Positions 1-8,753 of a stretch of DNA of 64,000 nt are shown one piece after another (the stretch's first letter is position 1; each line of letters begins with the position of its first letter). The DNA comes from UBA12170 sp964293475 (GTDB lineage Bacteria > Bacteroidota > Bacteroidia > Bacteroidales > UBA12170). The DNA lies in the NCBI GenBank assembly GCA_964293475.1, contig CAXYYJ010000019.1:19444-83443 (forward strand), in the 5' to 3' direction. A program made the translations under genes and the position numbers. The notes beneath the pieces are model-generated. The model was not told where the DNA came from. It did no database searches and saw only the letters and a program-made list of their open reading frames with translations.

Positions 1-760
1 ATTTATTGCGAAATAGTTGGCCTTCAGTGGTTATTTCCTCGAAAAAATAGATGCCAGCGGGCAAATGTCTTACAGAGTATTTAACCAATGAGGTTCCTTC
101 AGAATTGAGCTCATCAATGGGGGTGCCATTGGCGTTGTATATGGTTATTTTAGCAGTTGATTCGGTAGTAGGCAAGTAAACGTCGAAGGTAGCTGGATTT
201 GGAAATGCTTTCGCATTAAATATTTCATCCCCTTCATTTTTTGGAATTTCGGAATACTGTCCGGGCAAATTGTAAACCCTTGTTTCGTAGGGATAGCTGC
301 TTTGAGTTAAATCGTAAATCCATACCAACATAAAACTGCCAGTCTCTAAATTTACAACATCAACATACTGTGCACCAGGCAAATCTAACAAAACACTTCC
401 ATTATTGTCGATAACCCTGCTGTTATAATTCAGATACCATGCAGTATCGCCATATTGCCAGTAGTTTGTTGTAATAAGCATTTCCAAATCACTATCGCTA
501 TCGAATAAGTAGGATGATAAATAGGTAATAGATGCCAGATACTCGATTGAAGATAAGCTAATAGGAATAGATTCAATGAGCTGGTGATTGGAATTGTTGA
601 CAGCACATGAGCTATTGGTAGTATTATAATAATAGAAATTATATTCCCCTGGTTGTGTTTCGCTCAGACCTGTATAGTTGGCATAGGTATGGTCCAGAGT
701 GATTTGAGCAACTGCATTAAATCCAGCCAATAAGGCTAAAATAAAAACTATATTCTTCAT
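1..760 (-). CDS. T9SS-sorted secreted protein, C-terminus cut by window edge
   Basis: The frame opens with an ATG at 760-758 and stays open for 253 codons to the edge, so the gene is partial. The first 19 or so residues (MKNIVFILALLAGFNAVAQ) are a typical signal peptide. The middle has no domain I recognise; it reads like a beta-rich repeat of text-like WD segments describing a value and its rate (DSDSDLEM, GSFMLVWIYD). The last 80 visible residues (FPNPATFDVYLP, IYNANGTPID, LPAGIYFF) match the type A C-terminal sorting domain that directs export through the type IX system. The domain should end within about ten residues of the edge. The start lies 10 bases after the ATP-grasp stop, so it is probably the last gene of the pqqD-like/ATP-grasp operon and may be its exported product or partner. 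The sorting domain is well supported; the link to the ligase is inferred from position. Confidence 0.85.
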   Translation of the reverse strand, partial: MKNIVFILALLAGFNAVAQITLDHTYANYTGLSETQPGEYNFYYYNTTNSSCAVNNSNHQLIESIPISLSSIEYLASITYLSSYLFDSDSDLEMLITTNYWQYGDTAWYLNYNSRVIDNNGSVLLDLPGAQYVDVVNLETGSFMLVWIYDLTQSSYPYETRVYNLPGQYSEIPKNEGDEIFNAKAFPNPATFDVYLPTTESTAKITIYNANGTPIDELNSEGTSLVKYSVRHLPAGIYFFEEITTEGQLFRNK

Positions 761-770
761 ATTCAATAAT

Positions 771-1844
771 TTAATATATTATTTTATTTAATTCTCTTTT
801 ATCAAGTTCACCATTGATGCTTATTTGTTCAAACTCTTTTATACTTCCAATCATATCGAAAGAATAGCGGATGAACATAATTCCGGCATCATATTTTAGC
901 ATGGGTTGCACAGGTTGCCCAAGGGCCAGTTTTACGAGAGCTTCGGGAATATTTTGTCCGGCGGCAACTGCCAGATAAACCCAGGCTGGGATTCGGGGAT
1001 TGATTTCAATCATATAGTATTTTCCATCCACGGTTTTAATCATTTCCAGTTCCATAGCTCCGCGCCATTGAGTTTGTTCAATGAGATCGTGGGTGATGCT
1101 GAGCATTTTAGAGTCGGTAATGGTAATTCCACCCCAGGCTTTCCCTTTATCGGTAATGTATTGCTTACGCATGGCGACGGCGCTAATGGTATTTCCTTTA
1201 CCATCGCCCAAAGCCACCACATTGACCTCCGTGCCCTTGATAAATTCCTGAATAACCACCGGTACACCCCATTTCGAAGTGATTTTGTTAAAGTGCGTGG
1301 TGATTTGATCCTCATTATAGGCCACATAGGCATCATAGAATTTGCCTTTAACCAAAACAGGGAAATCGAAATCGGACTTGATTTTTTTTATTTCGTTTAA
1401 GTTGGTGATATTGATGCTTTTGGGGACATCGATATTGTATTTCTTGCCAAATTCAGGCAAAACACTTTTATGACGCTCCTCAAATTTTGGTATTCCGGGG
1501 AGAAAAGTTTTAATGCCCAGCTGCAAGAGTTCTTTTTCATTTTTCATGAAAGAGTACAATTCGGCATCAAAGTTTGGAATGATAACATCCATCTTTTCTT
1601 TATCCTGAATATATTTCATGCGTTCCATAACAATATCGGCCCCGGTTGAAGGGTATGGAATCTGATAGGTTTTGTCGACGAATTGATCCATATAAATTCC
1701 CGGCTCCAGGTTCTCGTATGCCAGACCAACTATTCGAACGTCGAATTCCTTACTTTCTTTCAATCCTCGAATTACGGGAATTCCAGGCCCGGGATTGTCG
1801 GTATTGTTAAGCCCTGTAACCCCGATACATATTTTAGTTTTCAT
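771..1844 (-). CDS. ATP-grasp ligase paired with PqqD-like protein
   Basis: A 357-residue ATP-grasp enzyme of the carbamoyl-phosphate-synthase-large/carboxylate-amine ligase type. It has an N-terminal pre-ATP-grasp Rossmann-like half (about 1-120, starting MKTKICIGVTG), an ATP-binding lysine in PVLVKG (K166), the adenine-side segment VVIQEFIKG (about 196-204) and the metal-binding EINPR motif (280-284). Such enzymes join a carboxylate to an amine or other nucleophile via an acyl phosphate; the substrate here is unknown. A frame two codons longer starts at a TTG, so I use the ATG at 1844. That start overlaps the upstream PqqD-like gene by 11 bases, which suggests translational coupling. ATP-grasp enzymes are known partners of recognition domains in peptide modification (graspetides), and PqqD is the classic recognition fold. 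That makes peptide modification a hypothesis, not a demonstrated role. Many ATP-grasp enzymes act on small metabolites instead. Confidence 0.8.
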   Translation of the reverse strand: MKTKICIGVTGLNNTDNPGPGIPVIRGLKESKEFDVRIVGLAYENLEPGIYMDQFVDKTYQIPYPSTGADIVMERMKYIQDKEKMDVIIPNFDAELYSFMKNEKELLQLGIKTFLPGIPKFEERHKSVLPEFGKKYNIDVPKSINITNLNEIKKIKSDFDFPVLVKGKFYDAYVAYNEDQITTHFNKITSKWGVPVVIQEFIKGTEVNVVALGDGKGNTISAVAMRKQYITDKGKAWGGITITDSKMLSITHDLIEQTQWRGAMELEMIKTVDGKYYMIEINPRIPAWVYLAVAAGQNIPEALVKLALGQPVQPMLKYDAGIMFIRYSFDMIGSIKEFEQISINGELDKRELNKIIY

Positions 1845-2082
1845 GTTCAACCAGATTAAATTCGGTGAGTTTTATCATGAAATCATAAATAGATTTCTCA
1901 AGATACTCTGTGTCAACATCAAACTCAGCCATTAATTCGGTTTTAATATCATTCTCCGATTTACCACTCTTGAGCATTTTAAGAATACTGAGTCCTATGG
2001 GGTTCAGATTATAGCTGTCACCGCTATTACTGTCAAAAACAAATCCTGATTCGCTGATTGCGATACTGTCTTTAATTTTCAT
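1834..2082 (-). CDS. PqqD-family small protein
   Basis: An 82-residue protein with the PqqD-like winged-helix pattern: a short beta hairpin (IAISESGFVF), the YNLNPIGLSILKMLKSGKS segment typical of the family, an acidic helix (ELMAEFDVD) and a last helix (DFMIKLTEFNLV). PqqD-like domains bind leader peptides and present them to modifying enzymes. Bacteroidota also carry PqqD-like proteins in the so-called HPr-rel-A context, whose role is unknown. It is the first full-size gene of the putative operon; its stop lies inside the next gene (ATP-grasp). The ATG at 2082 is the only good start. About 245 bases separate it from the best promoter box, so the message has a long leader carrying a 39-codon ORF. 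The family call is by pattern only. Confidence 0.75.
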   Translation of the reverse strand: MKIKDSIAISESGFVFDSNSGDSYNLNPIGLSILKMLKSGKSENDIKTELMAEFDVDTEYLEKSIYDFMIKLTEFNLVEHEN

Positions 2083-2175
2083 ATGTCTATGTTTTGATTT
2101 TTAATGGTCACATGGAACTCGCCAAAAAGTCATTTTTGTTGAGTAAAAAATTTACTCATGGCTCGTTTCATATGA

Positions 2176-2295
2176 TTAATGTTTTTTCGTTTCTAATTTG
2201 CCCGACTTGAGTTGCGGAAAGTCATAGCATTTATTTTCTATTGTCGCTCTATTTCCATTTGAACACGAATGCAGGAAATGATTCCTGTTTAGCAT
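2176..2295 (-). CDS. Short ORF ahead of pqqD-like gene, candidate peptide
   Basis: A 39-residue frame (ATG 2295-2293, TAA 2178-2176) that begins MLNRNHFLHSCSNGN and ends KSGKLETKKH, with Cys at positions 11 and 23. It is not long enough to be significant by length alone. Its position is what makes it notable: the ATG lies 31 bases downstream of an exact TATATTTG -7 box and it is the first ORF on the likely transcript of the PqqD-like/ATP-grasp operon. It could be a precursor peptide, a regulatory leader peptide, or chance. A second, 13-codon ORF (MKRAMSKFFTQQK) lies at 2130-2171 and overlaps an 8-bp inverted repeat (2140-2158). No graspetide-type repeat of Thr/Ser and Asp/Glu is evident. Confidence 0.25.
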   Translation of the reverse strand: MLNRNHFLHSCSNGNRATIENKCYDFPQLKSGKLETKKH

Positions 2296-2326
2296 CAAAG
2301 GGAAATTGAAGAACTATTTTCGGAAG

Positions 2327-2334
2327 CAAATATA
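2327..2334 (-). promoter_or_regulatory. Bacteroidota -7 box upstream of pqqD-like operon
   Basis: Exact TATATTTG on the minus strand, matching TAnnTTTG. No clear TTG lies 18 to 21 bases upstream. Transcription would begin near 2320, giving a leader of about 237 bases before the PqqD-like gene. The 2083-2449 gap otherwise holds only the short ORFs, a small inverted repeat and the terminator of the next gene. Confidence 0.45.
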
Positions 2335-2395
2335 GATGCGTGGAACAGAATTGCTGTTATAAAATTATGTGTTTTATTAATGATATTTGGTAAGT

Positions 2396-2423
2396 AAAAA
2401 ATACTGCCCCAAAATGCGGCAGT
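2396..2423 (-). terminator. Intrinsic terminator of the large T9SS gene
   Basis: On the minus strand a 6-bp stem (ACTGCC/GGCAGT, 2403-2408 with 2418-2423) is followed directly by A and six T. It lies 27 bases past the stop at 2450. Confidence 0.75.
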
Positions 2424-2449
2424 TCCCCCAAAACTAAAAAAATAAAAGG

Positions 2450-5227
2450 CTATTCTGATAACCAGATTTTGTAAGCTGCGGTTTCATTTTCGCTGGTTAT
2501 TCTCACCATATAAATGCCAGGTGATGTTTCAAAATGCTTGTTAATGATGTTGTTATAAGAAAAATCCTGATAAATCAATTTGCCATCTGTGCCGAAAATT
2601 TCATAATGGAATCCGTTTCCAATGATATCGGGGATGGATGTTTTAATATTTAAATTTCCCTGGCTCGAGTAAACCAACCAATGAGAATTATCCAAATCGG
2701 AAGTGGCTAAATAATTATCGAAAACAAGCTCAAAGCGGCTGGTTTGTCCTTGTTGGTTGACAAATTGCAGGGTATTGTTTTCGCGGAGGTTATAATAAGT
2801 TCCGGTGAGCTTGTCGTGGAGAAGTATGGGTTGGGTTGGTTCAAAAGTAGCAATATCGTCGAATGAGAGGATAAAACTTTCGTTTAATCCAAAATCCACA
2901 TTTAAATCATAGCGGCCTTCCAGGTTTTCAAGAGGAAGCACATTGATGGAATAGTTGGAATTTTCGAAGTGAAGGAAAATATCGGCTATGCTGTCGTTGT
3001 TTGAAGCAAATTTCACAGCATCAAATTCGTGGTCAAATTCGTTGGATGCTTTTTCATGAAATTCGATAAAGGCTTTGTCGGTTTTTCCAGCATTCGTAGC
3101 GCTGGAAATGATTAAGCGGTTATTGGGGATTCTGGGTGCTGTTTCGTTGGTAAAGAATGGTTTCACATTGCCATCTTTTTTGTAGAACACATTGATTCCG
3201 CTGGTTGAACGAGCACTGGCGGGAATGGTAAAAGTTAAATTATCTACAGTACTTTGAATAAAGAAACCCTGCATTGGAGGAATATATTGGCTTGCCGAAC
3301 CACTTCCGTTATTATAGAAAACATATTGCTTGTTTTGGCCATCCCAGTAGTGAATTCCTACATTCACACCAACGGGCAGGTTGTCGTTGGCTACTTCCCA
3401 ATCCAGGGCAGCTGAGTACGGATTTCCAATCAGGTTCCAGCCTTTCCATCCAGCGGTGCTGGTATATTCGAGCGTTGGACAGGTAATATTGGTTGTGTTT
3501 AGATTTCCTTCCATTTCGATGGTGTATCCGTATTCGGTTGAAAGTAAAACGCCATAACCTCTGCCGGGAGTTAATACCTCCGTTGTATCGGTAATATATC
3601 TCCAATATGTAGCAGGTTCATCCCACCACATAAGGTATTGATCCATAAAAGTAGCACTTGTTAAATCGGAAATTGAAGGTGAAAAATAATGCCATTTCCC
3701 GTTTGTTGGGATGCCGCCAATGCTTGGGAAATACCTTTCTACGTCTACATTGCCCGAAACTGTTCCCTGTGGGATGAAAGCAGCGGCACCATTGGCATCG
3801 GATTCGAGCAGGAGGGTAGCACCGTTTTCTACAGTTACATTGTTTTTAACTGTGAGTGCATTAATTGATTTCAAGACAAAGGTGGCTCCGTTTTTAACTG
3901 TCAGAGAATTAAAAAAATAGGGGAAATAATAGAGGGCCTGATTGGGGGAACGGGTAGTTGCTGCAGGTATAATCACATTGGCACCCAAATCCGGGATTGC
4001 TTGAATTCCACCGCTAACAGTCCAGTTTCTATATTCATCCCACTCATCGTTGTATGAACCAGTCCAGTTGTAGTTTTGATTGTGGTTTCCGGGTGTAACA
4101 TCGCGATAGCTATAATATGCCGTGGATATATTCCATTGGGTTATGTCAAAATCCCGTTTATATTCAGTCACTGAAACTGACCTAACTGCATGTTTGCCTG
4201 TATATTCCCAGCTGCTTCCTGAACCGCTTGTGTTCCAGATTCCATAAGTGTCTTTTCGATTAATTCCAGATCCATTGTCAAACAGAATCGCTACCGGATT
4301 TGTTCCATTAAACCATGATGATGTCCCACCTGATTTATCTGGATTAAACCCGTATTTGCTGTTAAAATCTGTAGAGCTCGGGGCATATATATAATTATCT
4401 CCAGCACCCAATGTGCCTGAAAGTTGAATTCTATTGGCATTTTGAAAGAAGGCAAGATAATAACTACTTAAATCTAAGCTCGCATCCCCAGAGTTATATA
4501 TTTCAATAAATCTTCCTTTAGAACCATCAGATTCAACGGGGTAGGCTACTTCCGAGATAATTAAATCGCCATCAGGAACACCGCCTCCGCCTGGATCATC
4601 CTCAATTAAAATATTATCTATAGACCAGCTATCTCCATCATCGTTTGCCATCATAAAGGCAATATATACTTCCTGACCATCCCAGGCACTTAAATCCACT
4701 GATTTTGTGGTCCATGCGGTGGTAAAACTTGTTTCGCCATAGTTTACCACTGTGGTGAAATGAGCATGGGTAGTTTGAGTATTGGTTGATATTTTTATGT
4801 AATACTGACTTCCATAATCCACAGAATATCTTTGCTTTTGGGAAAAAGAGAGGGTTGTATTGGTTCCTAGGGTGATTTTTGGTGTAACTAACCAATCCTC
4901 ACAAAGAGCACCAACGTCGTCCTAATCAACAAAAGCACCTTTTCCGCTTTGTCCGGAATTTGTTGACACCCAATTATAGCTGTTTCCTGCTCCATTGGTT
5001 CCGATAAATCTGGCCCAATCTGTTGGCGGGAAAGTTGCTCCTTCAAAAGCCTGGATAAACGGAAGACTATAAACTGTGGCTTGCTCCGCCGATTTTTGAA
5101 CCAAGATTTCTGAGCTTTGAGAATTACCTTCATCGAGATGTTGCTTTAGCCCAAAATCGCTTTGAGCCTGCAAATAAGCCATTGGTAATAATCCCCAAAC
5201 CAACAGCCAAATTGCTATTTTTTTCAT
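2450..5227 (-). pseudogene. T9SS adhesin-like protein interrupted by in-frame TAG
   Basis: One reading frame of 925 codons before its terminal stop runs from the ATG at 5227 to 2450, broken only by a TAG at 4924-4922 (codon 102). Residues 1-21 are a signal peptide (MKKIAIWLLVWGLLPMAYLQA). Residues about 54-190 resemble a MAM-like/cleaved-adhesin domain and continue across the TAG without loss of frame: GKGAFVD, stop, then DDVGALCEDWLVTP. Then come a lamin-tail domain (DLIISEVAYP, GRFIEIYNSG), a long beta-rich region, and a C-terminal T9SS sorting domain (FGTDGKLIYQDF, SPGIYMVRI). The sequence before and after the stop looks equally well kept, so the mutation is recent, or the base is a sequencing error. 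The part after the stop has an internal ATG at 4822, but a product from there would lack a signal peptide. TAG ends many other genes here, so general recoding is excluded. Confidence 0.8.
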
Positions 5228-5549
5228 GTTTAATTGTTTTAAAATACCAACTTAAAAGTAAGGCAACTAATAATGGTTTTGGCTGAAGTGTTTATAAATT
5301 AGTGAGTTGGGAGTAGGGGACTGTATAACGAAGGTTTTTGAGAATTTTGTAAATGGCTATTATTAGGCTATTTATGGACTTGATTCCAAAAAATGGACTT
5401 TGTTAACAAAATGTTGAGAAGTGCTAAAAGTGTCTGTTTTTCGGGCAATTCAGGCGCTTTTTTACACTCATTTTTGGCAAAAAAAGTCTTATTTATAAGA
5501 TAAAACCAGAGATTTTGGACAAACAACAGTTGTGGCCTATGTAGAATAA
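5228..5549. other. Intergenic region, AT-rich
   Basis: A 322-base gap between the histidine kinase stop and the adhesin-like start. It should carry the adhesin promoter; the nearest candidate is an imperfect TACTTTTA, so I do not call it. Near the kinase end it holds the weak hairpin listed separately. No ORF of interest was seen. Confidence 0.5.
5479..5500 (-). terminator. Weak terminator-like hairpin after histidine kinase
   Basis: The palindrome TCTTATTTATAAGA (5487-5500) is followed on the minus strand by C and seven T. The stem is AT-only in its upper part and the loop is tight, so its strength is doubtful. It lies 50 bases past the kinase stop. Confidence 0.4.
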
Positions 5550-7430
5550 TCAGTCGTTTAAGATAAGTTCGAAGGTTGTTTCGCTGTCATTGCTATGAAT
5601 GTTTAAATCCCCTTTCAGGATTTCAACATAGGATTTTACATAATGAAGTCCAAGCCCAATATTTTTGTCTATATGTCGCTCCACCAAACCAAAAGGCTTT
5701 AGTATTTCCTGCTTAAACTCGGCGGGAATAGGCTCTCCGTGGTTGGTAACAGAAAAATGCAGTCTATTGTTTAACTCGCTTGCCTTCAAATGAATAATTC
5801 CCTCACTTGGACTGTGTTTTATTGAATTGTCGATGAGTTCCGAAACAATATCAATAAAATGATCTTCGAGACCTTTGTGCGTTAAAGTTGGGTTTATATC
5901 AATTTCAAAGGAAATATCTTTGGAAAGAGTTTCGTTAATTTTTGTTTCTGCAATTCGTTGAACGAGCGGCAGTAGCAAAATGTCCTTTTTCGTCGTGCCA
6001 GGTCCTTTGGTTTGCAATTGAACAATATCCAAAGCACGTTTGGAAAAATCGTTTAACCTGTTAATTGATTCTTCCAAAAGCCCAATATATTCGCCGTTTT
6101 CTTCATCGGTATTTCCTTCTTTAATAATGGAAGTAAGTCCAATAATTCCATTGAGTGGTGTTCTTATTTCGTGGCTTATTAGAAGAAGAAATTTGGTTTT
6201 GGCCACATCGAGCACCCGTAATTCTTCGTTGGCTTGTTTTAAATCGTCTTCCCTTTTTTGCAGGTCACGGGCCATTTTATTGAAATTATTGGCCAGAGTA
6301 CCAATCTCGTCTTTGCTCTGTAAATCGATGGATTGGTTATAATCTCCCTGTGCAATTTTTAAACTCATGCTGCTTAGTTTTCGTATGGGCGATACGATTC
6401 GTTTGGAAATGAATACAATCAATACCAATATGAGAACAAAAATGGCAAAAATGGCCAGAAACAACTTAATCATCTGAGAAATAACATCTTTAGTGATTTG
6501 ATCCTGAGTCATGAGCGCAATGGCATACCATTGGGCATTATGGATTGGGGTATAAAAAGCTAAGATTTTTTTTCGGTTGTTAACCGTCTCAAACTCTTTA
6601 AAACCATAGGTTCCCGACATGGCTTTTGCTATAATTTCTTCGTTGGCATGCTCGTCAAGCTCATCGAACAGGTTAACCTTCGAAAAAACGTTGAACCCTA
6701 AGTCGAAATACTTATCGGTGTACAATATGGTGCTATCGCTCGAAACCAAAATTAGCTGCGAAGGGAGTTGATACTTAAAGGAGTCTTCTTTCTTTTTAAG
6801 TTCATTTTTAAGCATATCCAATGAAATATCCACTGTGACAATACCTTTGAATTCACCATTTTTATAGAATGGATGAAAGTAGGTGAGCATGCTCGATTTG
6901 CCGGCTTCTTTATCAAAGTAAGGCCGGGTCCAGCCACTGTGCAAGCTGGAAGAAGGCACATTCCACCATTCCAGTTTCATGTTAGGATAGTCAAAATATC
7001 CGCTATCTCCTATTTCATTAAAGCTAAATTGTTGTACTTCATCATTTTGTATGTAGGAATAGTAAAAGCCAAGGCGATTCGACTCATCGGGCACAAAAGC
7101 TACTGCAGAGCCATAAATAAAGTCGTCGGAGCGACAGATATCCTTGGTTACTTCCAGATACTTGTCAGGATTATCTTGTTCAATCAGGTATTTTTCAATA
7201 TACATGGCGCTCATTTTTGCCTTTGAAGCCACATTTTCAAGCTTGGTTTCAATGAAATGGGTGTAGCTTCTATTTACTTCCTGTAAAAAACCATTGTATT
7301 TTTCTTTCGTCAACTTTACTGTGTTTTCGTACAAGAGTGTGGTAATAAGCACAGTAATCACTACAGAGGGCAATAAAATGCCAAAGGCAATCTTATAAAA
7401 GAGGCTGTTTAAGTTTTTTCCTGAAGCCAT
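5550..7430 (-). CDS. Membrane histidine kinase with Cache sensor and HAMP
   Basis: A 626-residue sensor kinase. It has TM1 at about 11-34, a large extracytoplasmic dCache-like domain (about 40-310), TM2 at about 321-342, HAMP (about 343-395), a short coiled coil, HisKA with phospho-acceptor H420 in SHEIRTP, and a HATPase with N-box SELIDNSIKHS (N535) and G-box NIGLGL. All catalytic motifs look intact, although the region between the N and G boxes is short. Cache domains usually bind small organic ligands outside the membrane; the ligand is unknown. No response regulator lies next to it, so its partner is elsewhere, possibly the sigma-54 regulator at 29.8 kb. It stands alone between an adhesin-like gene and dnaJ. 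Confidence 0.9.
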   Translation of the reverse strand: MASGKNLNSLFYKIAFGILLPSVVITVLITTLLYENTVKLTKEKYNGFLQEVNRSYTHFIETKLENVASKAKMSAMYIEKYLIEQDNPDKYLEVTKDICRSDDFIYGSAVAFVPDESNRLGFYYSYIQNDEVQQFSFNEIGDSGYFDYPNMKLEWWNVPSSSLHSGWTRPYFDKEAGKSSMLTYFHPFYKNGEFKGIVTVDISLDMLKNELKKKEDSFKYQLPSQLILVSSDSTILYTDKYFDLGFNVFSKVNLFDELDEHANEEIIAKAMSGTYGFKEFETVNNRKKILAFYTPIHNAQWYAIALMTQDQITKDVISQMIKLFLAIFAIFVLILVLIVFISKRIVSPIRKLSSMSLKIAQGDYNQSIDLQSKDEIGTLANNFNKMARDLQKREDDLKQANEELRVLDVAKTKFLLLISHEIRTPLNGIIGLTSIIKEGNTDEENGEYIGLLEESINRLNDFSKRALDIVQLQTKGPGTTKKDILLLPLVQRIAETKINETLSKDISFEIDINPTLTHKGLEDHFIDIVSELIDNSIKHSPSEGIIHLKASELNNRLHFSVTNHGEPIPAEFKQEILKPFGLVERHIDKNIGLGLHYVKSYVEILKGDLNIHSNDSETTFELILND

Positions 7431-7518
7431 GAAAAGAAATTTTTTGAGACAATAAATGTGTTTTAGTCCGTCAATATCAAATCGATATTTCTAAAGATTT
7501 GTTGAGCTAATATAGGGG

Positions 7519-7555
7519 TAAAAAAATAATCACAAAGCACTGCCTTGTGATTATT
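7519..7555 (-). terminator. Terminator of grpE-dnaJ
   Basis: On the minus strand an 11-bp perfect stem (AATAATCACAA at 7555-7545 with TTGTGATTATT at 7535-7525) with a 9-base loop runs into seven consecutive T. It lies 24 bases after the dnaJ stop. Confidence 0.85.
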
Positions 7556-7578
7556 CCTTAAAATGGTGTTAATGATTT

Positions 7579-8727
7579 CTATCTAAAATAGTCTCGCATT
7601 CTGTTAAAGAAGCCCTTTTCGCTGTTATTGGGGTTGGGTGTAAAATTTGGGCTCGCATTAAGTTTTTGAAGAATATCACGTTCGCTTGATGTTAATTCTT
7701 TTGGTACCCAAACATTGATATTAACCAACAAGTCGCCACGGTTATAGCCATTCACATCGGGAAGGCCTTTGCCTTTTAGCCTCAGCACTTTGCCAGGCTG
7801 TGTTCCCGGGTCAATTTTAACTCGTGCTTTTCCGCTTAAAGTGGGTATTTCGATGGTTGTTCCCAATGCTGCATCGGGGAAAGTGATAAAATGATCGTAG
7901 AGGATATTATTGCCGTCCCTTTCGAGTTGTGGGTGGGGAATTTCTTCAATCTGAATAATCAAATCTCCGGGAACACCTCCACGTGCTGCGGCATTTCCTT
8001 TGCCCGACATGCTCAATTGCATTCCATCAGCAACCCCGGCGGGTAAATTGATGGTGATGACTTCTTCGCCTTTTACCAAACCATTTCCGTGGCAGGTTTT
8101 GCATTTATGTGTAATGATTTCGCCTTCGCCACCACATTGCGGACAGGTGGTTGATGTTTGCATTTGGCCCAGAAAGGAGTTGACCACGCGGGTTACCTGT
8201 CCGGATCCATGACAAGTGGAGCAAGTGTTTCGTCCATGACCTTCGGCGCCCGATCCGTTGCAGGTATCGCAGGCTACATATTTGGCCACTTTAATCTTTT
8301 TCTCGGCTCCATTGGCTATTTCTTCGAGGGTGAGCTTTACTTTTATACGAAGATTTGTTCCGCGGTTAACTCGTCTGCGTCCGCCACCACCAAAGCCACC
8401 GCCAAAACCGCCTCCAAAAGCTCCGCCGAAAATATCACCGAAATGAGAAAAGATGTCGTCCATCGACATTCCGCCACCGCTAAAACCGCCACCAGCTGCT
8501 CCACCAACACCCGCATGACCATACCGGTCGTAACGAGCCTTTTTGTCAGGATTGCTTAAAACATCGTAGGCTTCGGCAGCTTCTTTAAACTTTTCTTCCG
8601 CCGCTTTATCTCCTTCATTTTTATCGGGATGGAATTTAATGGCAACCTTTCGATAGGCTTTTTTAATTTCATCGGCGGAGGCGTTTTTATCGACTTCCAG
8701 AATATCGTAATAGTCTCTTTTGCTCAT
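7579..8727 (-). CDS. dnaJ: Chaperone DnaJ (Hsp40)
   Basis: A 382-residue type I DnaJ, the co-chaperone that delivers unfolded proteins to DnaK and stimulates its ATPase. The order is complete: J domain (1-70) with HPD at 33-35, a Gly/Phe linker (about 75-120) very rich in GGG, a zinc domain with four CxxCxGxG repeats (CDTCNGSG, CSTCHGSG, CPQCGGEG, CKTCHGNG), then the C-terminal substrate-binding domains with LPAGV and the GDLLV segment. It follows grpE by 26 bases in the same direction and ends at a strong terminator, so the two form an operon. dnaK is not in the window. No CIRCE element was found upstream. Confidence 0.97.
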   Translation of the reverse strand: MSKRDYYDILEVDKNASADEIKKAYRKVAIKFHPDKNEGDKAAEEKFKEAAEAYDVLSNPDKKARYDRYGHAGVGGAAGGGFSGGGMSMDDIFSHFGDIFGGAFGGGFGGGFGGGGRRRVNRGTNLRIKVKLTLEEIANGAEKKIKVAKYVACDTCNGSGAEGHGRNTCSTCHGSGQVTRVVNSFLGQMQTSTTCPQCGGEGEIITHKCKTCHGNGLVKGEEVITINLPAGVADGMQLSMSGKGNAAARGGVPGDLIIQIEEIPHPQLERDGNNILYDHFITFPDAALGTTIEIPTLSGKARVKIDPGTQPGKVLRLKGKGLPDVNGYNRGDLLVNINVWVPKELTSSERDILQKLNASPNFTPNPNNSEKGFFNRMRDYFR

Positions 8728-8753
8728 ACTTTTATATAAAATTTGGAGGTATA

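Noticed and set aside
906..1400. Long opposite-strand frame over the ATP-grasp gene
   Set aside because: Its protein has no domain pattern and the opposite frame has ATP-grasp motifs; a shadow.
2450..5227. Genome-wide recoding of TAG as an amino acid
   Set aside because: TAG ends many intact genes in this window (for example 16080, 18284), so only this one codon is unusual.
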